A stretch of 22,453 nucleotides of DNA from CAYFVR01 sp046541515 (GCA_046541515.1 JBKHDD010000071.1:1-22453), one strand, 5' to 3'; shown: positions 13,839 to 21,413, counted from the first letter of the stretch. Notes: generated by a model not told the origin, from the sequence alone. Numbers and translations are program-made.

Positions 13839-14042
13839 ATGAAATCTTTTTTCAAACCCAAACCCGCCAGCGGCCCGGGATGCCCGCGCTGCGACGGAAA
13901 GCTGATCCTCCGGCGGCGCTGACGGAAAGTGGAGTGGCGTTGCCGGGACTGCGACGCGCGATTTTCCCTGGAAGAATTGACCGACGAAATGGATGACGCC
14001 ATGGAGGAAGCCTTGGCGAACATCCCCTGCAACCGGTTGTAA
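13839..14042 (+). CDS. Dual-CXXC zinc-ribbon small selenoprotein (UGA read as Sec28, predicted)
   Basis: GGAGG five bases before an ATG starts a frame with CPRC at residues 15-18, an in-frame TGA at 13920-13922 (codon 28), then CRDC at 35-38 and an acidic helix ending EEALANIPCNRL, with TAA at 14040. Read through, it is 67 residues and a coherent zinc ribbon. Read as a stop, it is a 27-residue fragment with half a ribbon. From memory this matches a small 'dual CXXC motif (seleno)protein' family of Desulfobacterota in which the U position is often Cys. A SECIS-like hairpin lies at 13937-13957. The function is unknown; redox or metal handling is plausible. The AEC transporter starts 6 bases after the stop. 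A nonsense mutation is the alternative. Confidence 0.75.
13937..13957 (+). promoter_or_regulatory. Predicted bacterial SECIS element
   Basis: Downstream of the in-frame UGA, GCGUUGC (13937-13943) pairs with GCGACGC (13951-13957) through seven base pairs including one U-G. They enclose the 7-base loop CGGGACU. The loop has G at its second position and begins 22 bases after the UGA. Bacterial SECIS elements usually have a G in the first two loop positions and a UGA-to-loop spacing of about 16-37 bases, so this fits. A smaller competing hairpin with loop GUU is possible at 13936-13944. Confidence 0.6.
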
Positions 14043-14048
14043 TGTTTC

Positions 14049-14963
14049 ATGGCCCTGGTGCTGAACGGCCTGTTCCCGGTCTTCGCCCTCCTGGTGCTCG
14101 GCCGTCTGTTGCGACGGTTCGAGATGACCACGGCGGCCTTTCTGGCCACCTCGGACCGGCTTATCTATTTTATCTTTTTCCCCGCCATGCTGTTCTGGAA
14201 AATCGGCGGGGCCCGCACCGACGCCGGCATCCCCGCCGATCTCGTTCTGGCGTCGGTGGCCGCCATCCTGACCCTGTACGCCGTCAGCACCCTCTACATC
14301 CGGCTGGCGGTGGGAAACTTCGAAGCCGGCTCCTTTTCCCAAAGCTGTTACCGGTTCAACACCTACATCGGCATGGCGATCATCGTCAACGCGTTGGGCG
14401 ACGAGGGGGTCCGGCTGTTCGGGCTTTTGGTCGGAATCGTGATTCCGCTCATCAACGTGCTCGCCGTCTCCACTTTGATCTGGTTTTCGGGCCGGGAGGT
14501 CACCGGCCGCGAGCGGTTCCGGCTGACCCTTCGGGCGCTGATTTCCAACCCGCTGATTCTGGCCTGCCTGGCCGGCCTGCTCTACGCCCGGACCATCAAC
14601 ATGTTTCCGTCCTTCGTGGACCGCGCCCTGGGACTGGCCTCCAGCGCCACCCTTCCGTTGGCCCTGCTCTCCATCGGGGGCGCGCTCACCCTGGACAACC
14701 TGCGGGGCCATCTGGGCCTTTCCGTGATTGCGGCGGGATTTAAACTGGTTATTTTTCCGCTTGTGGGCTATGGTTTTTTGCGGCTGTTCGGCGTAACCGG
14801 AACGGCGTTCCACGTGGGGATGATTTTTTTCGCCCTGCCGACCTCCACCGCCATCTACGTCCTGTCGTCCCAGTTGAACAGCAACACGGAACTGGCGTCG
14901 GCGGCGGTGGTCATGTCCACCCTGCTTTCGTTCGTCTCCCTCACCCTGGTGCTGACGCTGTGA
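14049..14963 (+). CDS. AEC-family (auxin efflux carrier-like) transporter
   Basis: A 304-residue, strongly hydrophobic protein with about 8-10 membrane segments, starting MALVLNGLFPVFALLVLGRL. The pattern RFNTYIGMAI near 100, NPLILACLAGLL near 165-180, SSATLPLALLSIGGAL near 200-215 and FFALPTSTAIYVLSSQL near 260-280 matches the AEC/MdcF permease family. These are secondary transporters of organic acids or amino-acid-like anions in the inner membrane; the substrate cannot be read from the sequence. The ATG at 14049 lies 6 bases after the selenoprotein stop. Its own TGA overlaps the truA ATG by one base, so it is in the middle of an operon. Confidence 0.9.
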   Translation: MALVLNGLFPVFALLVLGRLLRRFEMTTAAFLATSDRLIYFIFFPAMLFWKIGGARTDAGIPADLVLASVAAILTLYAVSTLYIRLAVGNFEAGSFSQSCYRFNTYIGMAIIVNALGDEGVRLFGLLVGIVIPLINVLAVSTLIWFSGREVTGRERFRLTLRALISNPLILACLAGLLYARTINMFPSFVDRALGLASSATLPLALLSIGGALTLDNLRGHLGLSVIAAGFKLVIFPLVGYGFLRLFGVTGTAFHVGMIFFALPTSTAIYVLSSQLNSNTELASAAVVMSTLLSFVSLTLVLTL

Positions 14964-15733
14964 TGGCCAAGCGCAATTTCCGGATGACCGTGGAGTACGA
15001 CGGAACCGATTTTCACGGCTGGCAGCGGCAGGCGCGGGAGCGAACCGTGCAGGGAGAGCTGGAGGCGGCGCTGGCCACCCTGACGGGCGGTCCGGTATCC
15101 GTGGCCGGATCGGGCCGGACCGACGCCGGCGTCCACGCGCTCGCCCAGGTGGCCAGCTTCCGTTGCCAAACCCGGCTGCCGGCGGAAACCATCCGCAACG
15201 CCCTGGACGGCCTCACCGGAGACGATTTGGTGGTCCATGAGGTCCGCGAGGCGGCGGACGATTTCCACGCCCGGTTCAGCGCGCTTGGAAAAACCTACGC
15301 CTATCGACTGCTGAACCGGGAACGGCCTTCGGCTCTGGAGCGACGATATCGCTGGTGGATCAAGCGTCCGCTGGACCTTTTCGCGATGGAGGCGGCGCTG
15401 GTTCACTTCCGGGGCCGGCACGATTTCCAGGCGTTCGAAGGCGCCGGGAGCCCCCGAAACCACGCCGTGCGCGAAATCCGGACGGCGGAAATTCGGCAGG
15501 CGGACGCGAACCGCTTCGAAATCGTTCTTTCGGCCGACGGCTTCCTTCGCTACATGGTCCGGAACATCGTCGGAACCCTGATTTCGGTGGGTATTGGGAA
15601 AACCCGGCCGGACGCCGTGCCGGAAATCATCGCCGCCCGGGACCGGTCCCGGGCCGCCGCCACCGCCCCCGCCCACGGCCTCATTCTTACGCGCGTATTT
15701 TACCCCGAAGAGGAAGAGGAGGAATCTCCATGA
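14963..15733 (+). CDS. truA: tRNA pseudouridine(38-40) synthase TruA
   Basis: A 256-residue protein with the TruA hallmarks. These are FRMTVEYDGTDFHGWQRQ at the N-terminus, the catalytic Asp54 in SGRTDAGVHAL, FHARFSALGKTYAYRL near 98-113, HDFQAFEG near 153 and FLRYMVRNIVGTL near 195. It isomerises U38-U40 in the anticodon arm of tRNAs. I chose the ATG at 14963 (TGATG overlap with the transporter stop); a GTG three bases upstream is possible. A tract of consecutive Glu codons ends the protein and doubles as the ribosome site of the next gene, which it overlaps by 4 bases. Confidence 0.95.
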   Translation: MAKRNFRMTVEYDGTDFHGWQRQARERTVQGELEAALATLTGGPVSVAGSGRTDAGVHALAQVASFRCQTRLPAETIRNALDGLTGDDLVVHEVREAADDFHARFSALGKTYAYRLLNRERPSALERRYRWWIKRPLDLFAMEAALVHFRGRHDFQAFEGAGSPRNHAVREIRTAEIRQADANRFEIVLSADGFLRYMVRNIVGTLISVGIGKTRPDAVPEIIAARDRSRAAATAPAHGLILTRVFYPEEEEEESP

Positions 15734-16017
15734 TCGAACCCACAATCGAAACCGAAAGCCACTATCCCGAGGAAGATTTCGTCGGCATTGAAATCCTGGA
15801 GGACCCCTTCGAGGCCCAGCTCATCGAGCCGGTATTGGAGGAGGAAAACATTCCGTTCCGCATCCGGAACTACCACGACACCGCCTACGACGGCCTGTTC
15901 CAGGCCCAGCGGGGCTGGGGCGAGATTTTCGCCCCGGAGTCCTTCGCCCCGCAGATTCGGGAAATCCTGTCCGATCTCCGGTCCGACCGGGCCGAGAACG
16001 GGGAGGAGGCGGAGTAG
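15730..16017 (+). CDS. DUF2007-like small acidic protein
   Basis: A 95-residue acidic protein. The segment VGIEILEDPFEAQLIEPVLE (about 18-37), followed by EENIPFRIRNYHD, resembles DUF2007 / putative signal-transducing proteins. In that family a 'DP-x-EA-x-LI-x-x-x-L-x-x-x-x-IP' pattern is typical. The family's role is not established. GEIFAPESFAPQIREIL toward the end also fits the final strand-helix of that fold. The ATG at 15730 overlaps the truA stop (ATGA) and is preceded by GAGGAGG, a strong site, so expression is coupled but probably higher than truA. It is the last gene of the plus-strand operon. Confidence 0.7.
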   Translation: MIEPTIETESHYPEEDFVGIEILEDPFEAQLIEPVLEEENIPFRIRNYHDTAYDGLFQAQRGWGEIFAPESFAPQIREILSDLRSDRAENGEEAE

Positions 16018-16043
16018 CGCCGGCCTCTCCCCGGTGGACGCGA

Positions 16044-16100
16044 GGCAACGGTCACAAGGGAATCGGTCCGTTGCCCATTGGCCATTGCCTCAGGCAATGG
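16044..16100. terminator. Two stacked inverted repeats between convergent genes
   Basis: GGCAACGG (16044-16051) pairs with CCGTTGCC (16068-16075). Next to it CCATTGCC (16082-16089) pairs with GGCAATGG (16093-16100) around a 3-base loop that is the stop codon of the convergent aldolase gene. No T-run follows either stem, so if this terminates transcription it does so as a hairpin barrier or with Rho. It covers the whole gap between the DUF2007-like gene and fbaB. Confidence 0.45.
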
Positions 16101-17139
16101 TCACGCCGGAATCCAGATAGACGTCCTGGATGACGTTGAGCAGTTTCACGCCCTGGTCCATCGGCTTCTGGAAGGCCTTTCGCCCGCTGATGAGGCCCAT
16201 GCCGCCGGCCCGTTTGTTGATGACGGCGGTGCGCACCGCCTGGGCCAGATCGTTGTCTCCCGAAGAGCCGCCCGAGTTGATCAGTCCGGCGCGGCCCATG
16301 TAGCAGTTGGCCACCTGATACCGCACCAGGTCGATGGGGTGTTCGCTGGTCAGCTCCTCGTAGACCTTGGGGTGGGTCTTGCCGAAATTGACGGCGGTGT
16401 AGCCCCCGTTGTTTTCCGCCTGCTTCTGCTTCACGATGTCGGCCTCCAGGGTCGTGGCCAGATGGTTGGCCTGCCCCGTGAGGTCGGCGGAGACGTGATA
16501 GTCCTTGTCCGCCTTGAAGGCCGAATTCCGGAGATAGGCCCAGAGAATCGTGCCCATTCCCAATTCGTGGGCGTATCGAAACGCCTGGGAAATTTCCTGA
16601 ATCTGCCGATTGCTGCCCTCCGACCCGAAGTAAATGGTCGCCCCCACCGCGATGGCCCCCATTTCAAACGCCTGGTCGATGCTCGCAAAGAGAATTTGAT
16701 CGTAGTTCCCCGGGTAGGAAAGCAGTTCGTTGTGGTTGATCTTGAGGACGAAGGGGATCTTGTGCGCGTATTTCCGGGCCACCGCGCCCAGCACGCCCAG
16801 GGTGGAGGCCACGGCGTTGCAGCCGCCCTCCATGGCCAGCTTCACGATGTTTTCGGGATCGAAATAGATGGGATTGGGGGCGAAGGACGCCCCGGCGGAA
16901 TGTTCGATGCCCTGATCCACCGGAAGGATCGAGACGTAGCCGGTGCCCCCCAGGCGGCCGTGGTTGAACAGGGTCTGAAGGCTGCGAAGCACCGGAATGC
17001 CCCGGTCGGTTCCGGCCACCACCCGATCCACGAAGTCGGGGCCGGGCAGATGCAACTGGTCCCGTGAAATGGTTTTGCTTTCGTGATTGAGCAGATAATC
17101 GGCCTCGTCGCCTAACAATTTCGCGATCGCTTCGGACAT
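16090..17139 (-). CDS. fbaB: Class I fructose-bisphosphate aldolase (FbaB/DhnA type)
   Basis: A 349-residue protein of the archaeal-type class I aldolase family. Segments typical of FbaB include GYVSILPVDQGIEHSAG near 92-108, PFVLKINHNELLSYPG near 150-165, AVGATIYFGSEGS near 192-204 and NKRAGGMGLISGRKAFQKP near 310-328. It cleaves fructose 1,6-bisphosphate to two triose phosphates through a Schiff-base lysine (not assigned here) and needs no metal. I chose the ATG at 17139 because AAGGAGG stands 7 bases upstream; an in-frame TTG two codons earlier is too close to that site. It is divergent from a class II aldolase gene across a 249-base gap in which I see no confident promoter. Direction in vivo (glycolysis or gluconeogenesis) is not determined. 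Confidence 0.95.
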   Translation of the reverse strand: MSEAIAKLLGDEADYLLNHESKTISRDQLHLPGPDFVDRVVAGTDRGIPVLRSLQTLFNHGRLGGTGYVSILPVDQGIEHSAGASFAPNPIYFDPENIVKLAMEGGCNAVASTLGVLGAVARKYAHKIPFVLKINHNELLSYPGNYDQILFASIDQAFEMGAIAVGATIYFGSEGSNRQIQEISQAFRYAHELGMGTILWAYLRNSAFKADKDYHVSADLTGQANHLATTLEADIVKQKQAENNGGYTAVNFGKTHPKVYEELTSEHPIDLVRYQVANCYMGRAGLINSGGSSGDNDLAQAVRTAVINKRAGGMGLISGRKAFQKPMDQGVKLLNVIQDVYLDSGVTIA

Positions 17140-17388
17140 GGTCAAACCTCCTTGGGTGCGCTTCGGTTTCCAGTTTTACCATCGGGGGGAACAAGGCGGT
17201 ATCCGATCCCGGCGGCCGTTTTCTCCTTGCGTTCAATTGCGTTTCTATTTAGGATGGTTATCGAAAAATCGCCCAGGGCGGTTTTCCATTTTGGAATTGG
17301 CCCCCGCGCGATTTCCATTTCCTACGATAGTTCCCCGAATCTTCATTGACAAGGCGAGAACGCCGCGGCCCGGCGGAGGAGGTTTCCC

Positions 17389-18657
17389 ATGAGCACCGAT
17401 TTCGAGCGCGCGCTCCGGATCGGCCGTCCCCCGAACATTGTCAAACTGTTTCCCCATTCCCGCGCCTTGATCGTCAGCGGAAAATTCATCGATCGCGGTT
17501 TCCGAGACCGGGGCGGATCGATCTGCATCGCCGCCAACGGCCGGAGCCATCTGGTCATTCGCGGCGCGCTGCAGGCCGCCCAGCGGGCCAACGCCGCGTT
17601 GATCGTGGAAATCGCCCGGTCGGAATCGACCTACTGTCCGGTCCATTTCTGGAACATCGCCCGCCAGGTGGACGCCCTCATGAACGAGATGGGCGTCACC
17701 GTCCCGGTGGCGGTCCACGCGGACCACTACGGCATCAAGAAGCCCGAGGACGTGGCCCCGGCCAAGGCCGAAATTCCCTCGCTGTTCGACGCCGGCATCA
17801 CCTCCATCGCCATCGACGCCTCCCACATGCCCGACGACCAGAACCTGCTCGCCAGCGTCGAAGTGATCCGGGACGTGGTCCCTCCCTGGTCGGGCCTGGA
17901 AACCGAGGTGGGCGAAATCAAAGGGAAGTCGGGCCTGTCCACCGCCGAAGAGGCGTTGTTTCTCATCCGGGGCCTCAACGCCCACGAAATCTTCCCCAAC
18001 TGGATCGCCCTGAACAACGGCACCACCCACGGCATCGAGGCCAGCGACGAAGGCATCCAGGTGGAGCTGACCGCCGAAATCCACCAGGCCTTGGCCCCTT
18101 ACGGGGTTTCCGGCGCCCAGCACGGCACTTCGGGCAACAGTTCGGACCGCCTCCGCGCCATCGCGGAACAGACCCGGACCACCAAGGCCAACGTGGCCAC
18201 GGCGCTTCAAATGGTCGCCTGGGGGCTCAAGGTCAACGACTACGGCAACGCCATCCTGGACGACGACGGAAATTTCATCAAAATGCCGAACGAGGGCGTC
18301 ACCGACGAACTCTGGGCCGAAATGACCGCCCACGCGGCCGACCAGGGCTGGAAGGGCGGCGACTACAAGAAGTTGAACCTGCCCTTTGAAAACCGGATTC
18401 TCGGCCAGCGCCGGGGCGTCCGGGAGCGGATGGCCCGGCGGGTGGAAACCTTCGTCCACGAGATGATCACCCACGTCTTCAACGCGGGAAATTCGGCGGA
18501 ACCGGTGATGGCGGCCATCCTGGACGCGGGCGGCTACGATCCGGGGCCAACGGCCTCCCGCATCGAGGACCCGGCCGACTGGACGCCGGAGAAAATCGTC
18601 GAACGGGCCGCCGGCATCGCCGGCGACAAAGGTCCGGCCGGCGATTTCGACGACTGA
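17389..18657 (+). CDS. Class II fructose-bisphosphate aldolase family protein (long form)
   Basis: A 422-residue metal-dependent aldolase homologue. It has VAVHADHYG near 108-116 with the metal-binding His and catalytic Asp, then AIDASHMPDDQN near 140 and VEAEVGEIKGK-like LETEVGEIKGKSG near 165-177. ALNNGTTHGIEA near 207 and SGAQHGTSGNSSDR near 243-256 occupy the places of the zinc histidine and phosphate loop. It is longer than the usual 285-360 residues, with an extra C-terminal region from about 330. GGAGGAGG is 6 bases before the ATG at 17389. It may act on fructose or another ketose bisphosphate; EC class is likely but substrate is not certain. The NUDIX gene starts 4 bases after its stop. 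Confidence 0.88.
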   Translation: MSTDFERALRIGRPPNIVKLFPHSRALIVSGKFIDRGFRDRGGSICIAANGRSHLVIRGALQAAQRANAALIVEIARSESTYCPVHFWNIARQVDALMNEMGVTVPVAVHADHYGIKKPEDVAPAKAEIPSLFDAGITSIAIDASHMPDDQNLLASVEVIRDVVPPWSGLETEVGEIKGKSGLSTAEEALFLIRGLNAHEIFPNWIALNNGTTHGIEASDEGIQVELTAEIHQALAPYGVSGAQHGTSGNSSDRLRAIAEQTRTTKANVATALQMVAWGLKVNDYGNAILDDDGNFIKMPNEGVTDELWAEMTAHAADQGWKGGDYKKLNLPFENRILGQRRGVRERMARRVETFVHEMITHVFNAGNSAEPVMAAILDAGGYDPGPTASRIEDPADWTPEKIVERAAGIAGDKGPAGDFDD

Positions 18658-18661
18658 ATCC

Positions 18662-19162
18662 ATGGGAAATCGCGAAAAACGCTTCTGCGTCTATTGCGGC
18701 GTTCGGGTGGCCCGACGCCAATGGGAAGGGCGGGATCGCCTGTATTGCGAAACCTGCGGTCCCCTCTACGAAAACCCGGTACCCTCCGCCTGCGTGATCC
18801 TGCTGGACGAGTCGGATCGACTTCTGCTGGTGCGTCGCAGCGTGCCGCCGGGCCTGGGCCAGTGGTGTTTGCCCGGCGGGTTCATGGAGCTGGGGGAGTC
18901 GCCCCGGGAAACGGCGCTGCGGGAATTGTACGAGGAGACCGGAATCCGGGGGCGGATCGCCCGGATACTGGACGCCGACGCCACGCCCAACCGCGACTAC
19001 AACACGGTGGCCCTGATCTGTTTTCTGGTGCGGGAATACAGCGGGAATCCCCAGGCGGGCGACGACGCCGACGAGGTCGGATTTTTCCGGGCCGACGCCC
19101 TGCCCGCCGTGGCGTTTGAAAGTCACCTGCGGTTCATCCAGGATTTTTTCCGGGAGCGATAA
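18662..19162 (+). CDS. NUDIX hydrolase with N-terminal zinc ribbon
   Basis: A 166-residue protein. Cys9, Cys12, Cys29 and Cys32 (FCVYCG and YCETCG) form a short zinc ribbon like that in NudC-type and ADP-ribose pyrophosphatase-like NUDIX proteins. The NUDIX box at residues 72-94 is complete: GGFMELGESPRETALRELYEETGI, with the E-x7-RE-x2-EE-x-G core. It hydrolyses a nucleoside diphosphate linked to some moiety; the ENPVPSACV stretch before the domain is common in NUDIX proteins of NAD or ADP-ribose specificity, but the substrate is not known. The start at 18662 is 4 bases after the aldolase stop, so it is probably translated from the same message. Confidence 0.92.
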   Translation: MGNREKRFCVYCGVRVARRQWEGRDRLYCETCGPLYENPVPSACVILLDESDRLLLVRRSVPPGLGQWCLPGGFMELGESPRETALRELYEETGIRGRIARILDADATPNRDYNTVALICFLVREYSGNPQAGDDADEVGFFRADALPAVAFESHLRFIQDFFRER

Positions 19163-19420
19163 GGGAGAACGCCTGGAATGCCTTGTGGCGGGCGGGGACG
19201 GCGGATTCGATCGCCGGGGACCGCCCTTGGGTTCCGCGGTCATCGCCGAAAACCACGGGCCGAATTTGCCGCCCGACGCTTTGGAAAACCAGATCCGAGG
19301 CGTTACGGGCCGGAGCGGCATGGAAACGACGGCCGGCCCCGGACGGCGGAATTGACGGGTCGCCGGGCAAGCCCGTCTCCGAGGCACGGAAACGACCGGA
19401 AGCGGGGCCGGCGAGGGGGA

Positions 19421-19789
19421 ATGGATATTCCGAGCTATAAAATCCAACATGTGCTGGAAGCCTACGCCCGGCGACTGTCCCAGCGGAAAACCGACCCCGA
19501 AACGCCCGGTCAGGATCGGTCCCGAAACGCTCCCGAAGGCCGTCAGCGGGAACTGATCAATCAGATTTCCGACCGGATCATCCGCCGCGCCCGGGAAATC
19601 GCGGGGGAAAAGCCGGATCGGGTCGGGGAAGCCTCGGCCGGATGGGGTCGCCCGCCCGCAGCTTCCCGGCCGGTGTTCACCTACGACGAAGTCGCCCCCG
19701 ACGGCCGCAGAGTGGTTCGCACCCTCTCGCTGGACGAGGCCACTTTCCTGCCCCAGGAGGAATCGGAAACCGGGGAGGGACCCGAATAG
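19421..19789 (+). CDS. DVU0524-like FlgM-associated protein
   Basis: A 122-residue hydrophilic protein starting MDIPSYKIQHVLEAYARRLS and containing RQRELINQISDRIIRRAREI at about 50-70. From memory this matches the DVU0524 family, described as FlgM-associated because it lies beside the anti-sigma factor gene in Desulfovibrio. No flgM is visible here. The ATG at 19421 is preceded by GAGGGGG, which decides the start; the frame is open further upstream but without family-like sequence. The middle is Pro/Gly/Ala-rich and likely unstructured, and a conserved-looking FTYDEVAPDGRRVVRTLS segment precedes the acidic end. The function is unproven. The 258 bases before it (19163-19420) show no gene. Confidence 0.7.
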   Translation: MDIPSYKIQHVLEAYARRLSQRKTDPETPGQDRSRNAPEGRQRELINQISDRIIRRAREIAGEKPDRVGEASAGWGRPPAASRPVFTYDEVAPDGRRVVRTLSLDEATFLPQEESETGEGPE

Positions 19790-19790
19790 C

Positions 19791-19813
19791 GGCCGGGTTT
19801 TCCCTGGCCTTTT
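19791..19813 (+). terminator. Rho-independent terminator after the DVU0524-like gene
   Basis: GGCCGGG (19791-19797) pairs with CCC and GGCC (19802-19809, one bulged T) across a TTTT loop, followed by TTTT at 19810-19813. It begins 2 bases after the plus-strand stop at 19789 and separates it from the convergent HMG-CoA-lyase gene. Confidence 0.5.
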
Positions 19814-19820
19814 CCGTCCC

Positions 19821-20747
19821 TCATCCAACGAGCGTTTGTTCTTCGCCCTCTTGCCCCGCGTCCGCAAGCCGATACAGCCGCCCCGCCAGGGGTCGCCCGA
19901 AAAAGTCCGCCATGCGGCGGGAACAGTCGGCCACCCGCTCCCGGTCCACGCCGGTCTCCAGGCCCAGCGATTCCAGCAGATAGACCGTCTCCTCGGTGGG
20001 GATGTTTCCCGCCGCGCCCGGCACGAAGGGGCAGCCGCCCAGGCCCCCGAACGCGGTGTCCAGGGCCGCGACGCCCGCCTTTAGTCCGGCCATGGCGTTG
20101 ACCAGACCCAGCCCCCGCGTGTCGTGGAGATGGAGCCCAAGGGGCGTTCCGCCCGCGATTTCCCGGACCGCTTCGATCCGCGCCGACACCTCCGGCGGCG
20201 TGGCCATGCCGGTGGTGTCGGCCAGGGTCAGCCGCTCCACCCCTTCCGCCAGAAAGACTTCCGCGGCCGCGTTCACATGATCCAGGGGAACCGCGCCCTG
20301 GTAGACGCAACCGAAGGCGCACTGGACGCTGGCCACAACCTCCAGCCCCAGTTCCCGGGCGCGTCGGGCCATCTCCCGCCCCGTTCCCAGAGCCGATTCC
20401 CGGTCCATGCCGGCGTTGCGCCGACCGTGGGCGTCGCTTGCGGAAATGGAGACCTCCACCGCCGAAAGGCCGCTGGCCGCGGCCCGCTCCACGCCCCGAA
20501 CGTTCAGGGCGAGACCCGTGTAGCGGACATCCGGATCCCGGGGCAGCCGCCCCACCAGGTCTTCGGCGTCGGCCATCTGGGGAACCCGGCGGGGATGGAC
20601 GAAAGCGGCAATCTGGATTTCCCGCAACCCGGCGGCGACCAGCGTCTCCACGATGACCGCCTTGAGGCCGGTGGGCACGGCGCGGGATTCCATTTGGAAA
20701 CCGTCGCGGGGGCCGACTTCCACCAGATGAAAGGGGGATTTGGGCAT
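19821..20747 (-). CDS. mvaB: Hydroxymethylglutaryl-CoA lyase family protein
   Basis: A 308-residue HMGL-like TIM-barrel protein of typical length. VEVGPRDGFQ (residues 9-18) supplies the catalytic Arg and Asp. LGLHLHDTRGLGLVNAM, around residue 200, carries the metal-binding histidines. The signature loop GGLGGCPFVPGAAGN carries the catalytic Cys239. It cleaves 3-hydroxy-3-methylglutaryl-CoA to acetoacetate and acetyl-CoA at the end of leucine breakdown. A related 3-hydroxyacyl-CoA lyase specificity cannot be excluded, as no leucine-pathway genes are nearby. AAAGGA lies 6 bases before the ATG at 20747. A candidate promoter is at 20786-20815, suggesting a monocistronic unit. Confidence 0.9.
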   Translation of the reverse strand: MPKSPFHLVEVGPRDGFQMESRAVPTGLKAVIVETLVAAGLREIQIAAFVHPRRVPQMADAEDLVGRLPRDPDVRYTGLALNVRGVERAAASGLSAVEVSISASDAHGRRNAGMDRESALGTGREMARRARELGLEVVASVQCAFGCVYQGAVPLDHVNAAAEVFLAEGVERLTLADTTGMATPPEVSARIEAVREIAGGTPLGLHLHDTRGLGLVNAMAGLKAGVAALDTAFGGLGGCPFVPGAAGNIPTEETVYLLESLGLETGVDRERVADCSRRMADFFGRPLAGRLYRLADAGQEGEEQTLVG

Positions 20748-20785
20748 CTTCTATCCTTTGCATGGATTGCTTGGGCGTAGGGATA

Positions 20786-20815
20786 ATTTGAGCAAAGGCG
20801 GATCGCGGTCGTCAA
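20786..20815 (-). promoter_or_regulatory. Candidate promoter for the HMG-CoA-lyase-like gene
   Basis: On the minus strand TTGACG (20815-20810, five of six) and TCAAAT (20791-20786, four of six) are 18 bases apart. The position, 38-68 bases before the ATG, is suitable. Confidence 0.35.
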
Positions 20816-20922
20816 GCGTTTCGCGAATGGGAAATGGATGGAAGGAAGGGCTGGCAAAGAATACGCCGATGGCTAGGGAGTTCAGCACGGCGACAAGGAT
20901 TCACGAATCGAAATAGACGCTC

Positions 20923-20949
20923 CGGAAGGCGCGCTTGAAGCGCCTTCCG
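20923..20949 (-). terminator. Strong hairpin downstream of the cupin gene
   Basis: CGGAAGGCGC (20923-20932) is perfectly complementary to GCGCCTTCCG (20940-20949), a 10-base stem around a 7-base loop. It starts 33 bases after the stop of the cupin gene on the minus strand. The following minus-strand bases are only moderately T-rich, so it is either a terminator or an mRNA-end stabiliser. Confidence 0.45.
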
Positions 20950-20981
20950 AAGTCGCCTCGGCTCACGGGGAACCCAATGGA

Positions 20982-21368
20982 TCAACCTCCGACTTTTCGG
21001 AGGATGTGCTCGATCACTTCGCCGTGCTCGTCCTGTGGGCTAAACATCACGATTTCAGTGTCTTCTTCCGCCCGGACACTGTGCCCCGATGGCCAATGGA
21101 AGAGATCGCCACCCACGGCCGTTTCCTCCTCGCCGTTGCTGTAAATGGCGGTAATCGCCCCCTTCACCACATAGCCCCAGTGCGGACACTGGCAACTGTC
21201 GCCTTCGAGCCCTTGGAGCAGTTCGGTAATGTCCGTTCCGGCTCCGAAGGAGAAGAACTCCGCCCCCATCTTGCCGTATCCGGTCACATCTCCGAAATCG
21301 GTCTGTTGTCGGGCGGTGGCTCCAGGTACGTCAATTCGAACGGGCACGTTTTCTTTTGCAATGCGCAT
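20982..21368 (-). CDS. Cupin-domain protein
   Basis: A 128-residue single-domain cupin. GDSCQCPHWGYVVKGAITAI (about residues 56-75) and GDLFHWPSGHSVRAEEDTEI (about 87-106) correspond to cupin motifs 1 and 2. They have one His in motif 1 and two in motif 2, so metal binding is possible but the usual HxH pair is not intact. The substrate is not recognisable. AAGGAGG lies 8 bases before the ATG at 21368, a strong site. A 7-base inverted repeat 25 bases upstream of the start is a candidate operator. No neighbour gives a pathway context; it is separated from the lyase-like gene by a hairpin. Confidence 0.75.
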   Translation of the reverse strand: MRIAKENVPVRIDVPGATARQQTDFGDVTGYGKMGAEFFSFGAGTDITELLQGLEGDSCQCPHWGYVVKGAITAIYSNGEEETAVGGDLFHWPSGHSVRAEEDTEIVMFSPQDEHGEVIEHILRKVGG

Positions 21369-21392
21369 AACGCTTTCCTCCTTGCCGGGGTT

Positions 21393-21413
21393 TCTGGGAA
21401 TGCATATCCCAGA
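21393..21413. promoter_or_regulatory. Inverted repeat upstream of the cupin gene, operator-like
   Basis: TCTGGGA (21393-21399) and TCCCAGA (21407-21413) are perfect inverted repeats around ATGCATA, which contains the palindrome TGCA. The centre-to-centre spacing of the arms is 14 bases. It lies 25-45 bases before the cupin start on the minus strand, suited to a dimeric regulator or the -10 region; no clear promoter hexamers are visible around it. Confidence 0.35.

Noticed and set aside
13526..14149. N-terminal extension of argJ to 602 residues
   Set aside because: ArgJ homologues begin at about MEQGFCPGF, where a ribosome site is present; the extension crosses the promoter region and the selenoprotein gene.
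19163..19420. Possible small gene between the NUDIX and DVU0524-like genes
   Set aside because: Frames there have no ribosome site and read as Arg/Pro/Gly-rich GC noise; nothing recognisable on either strand.
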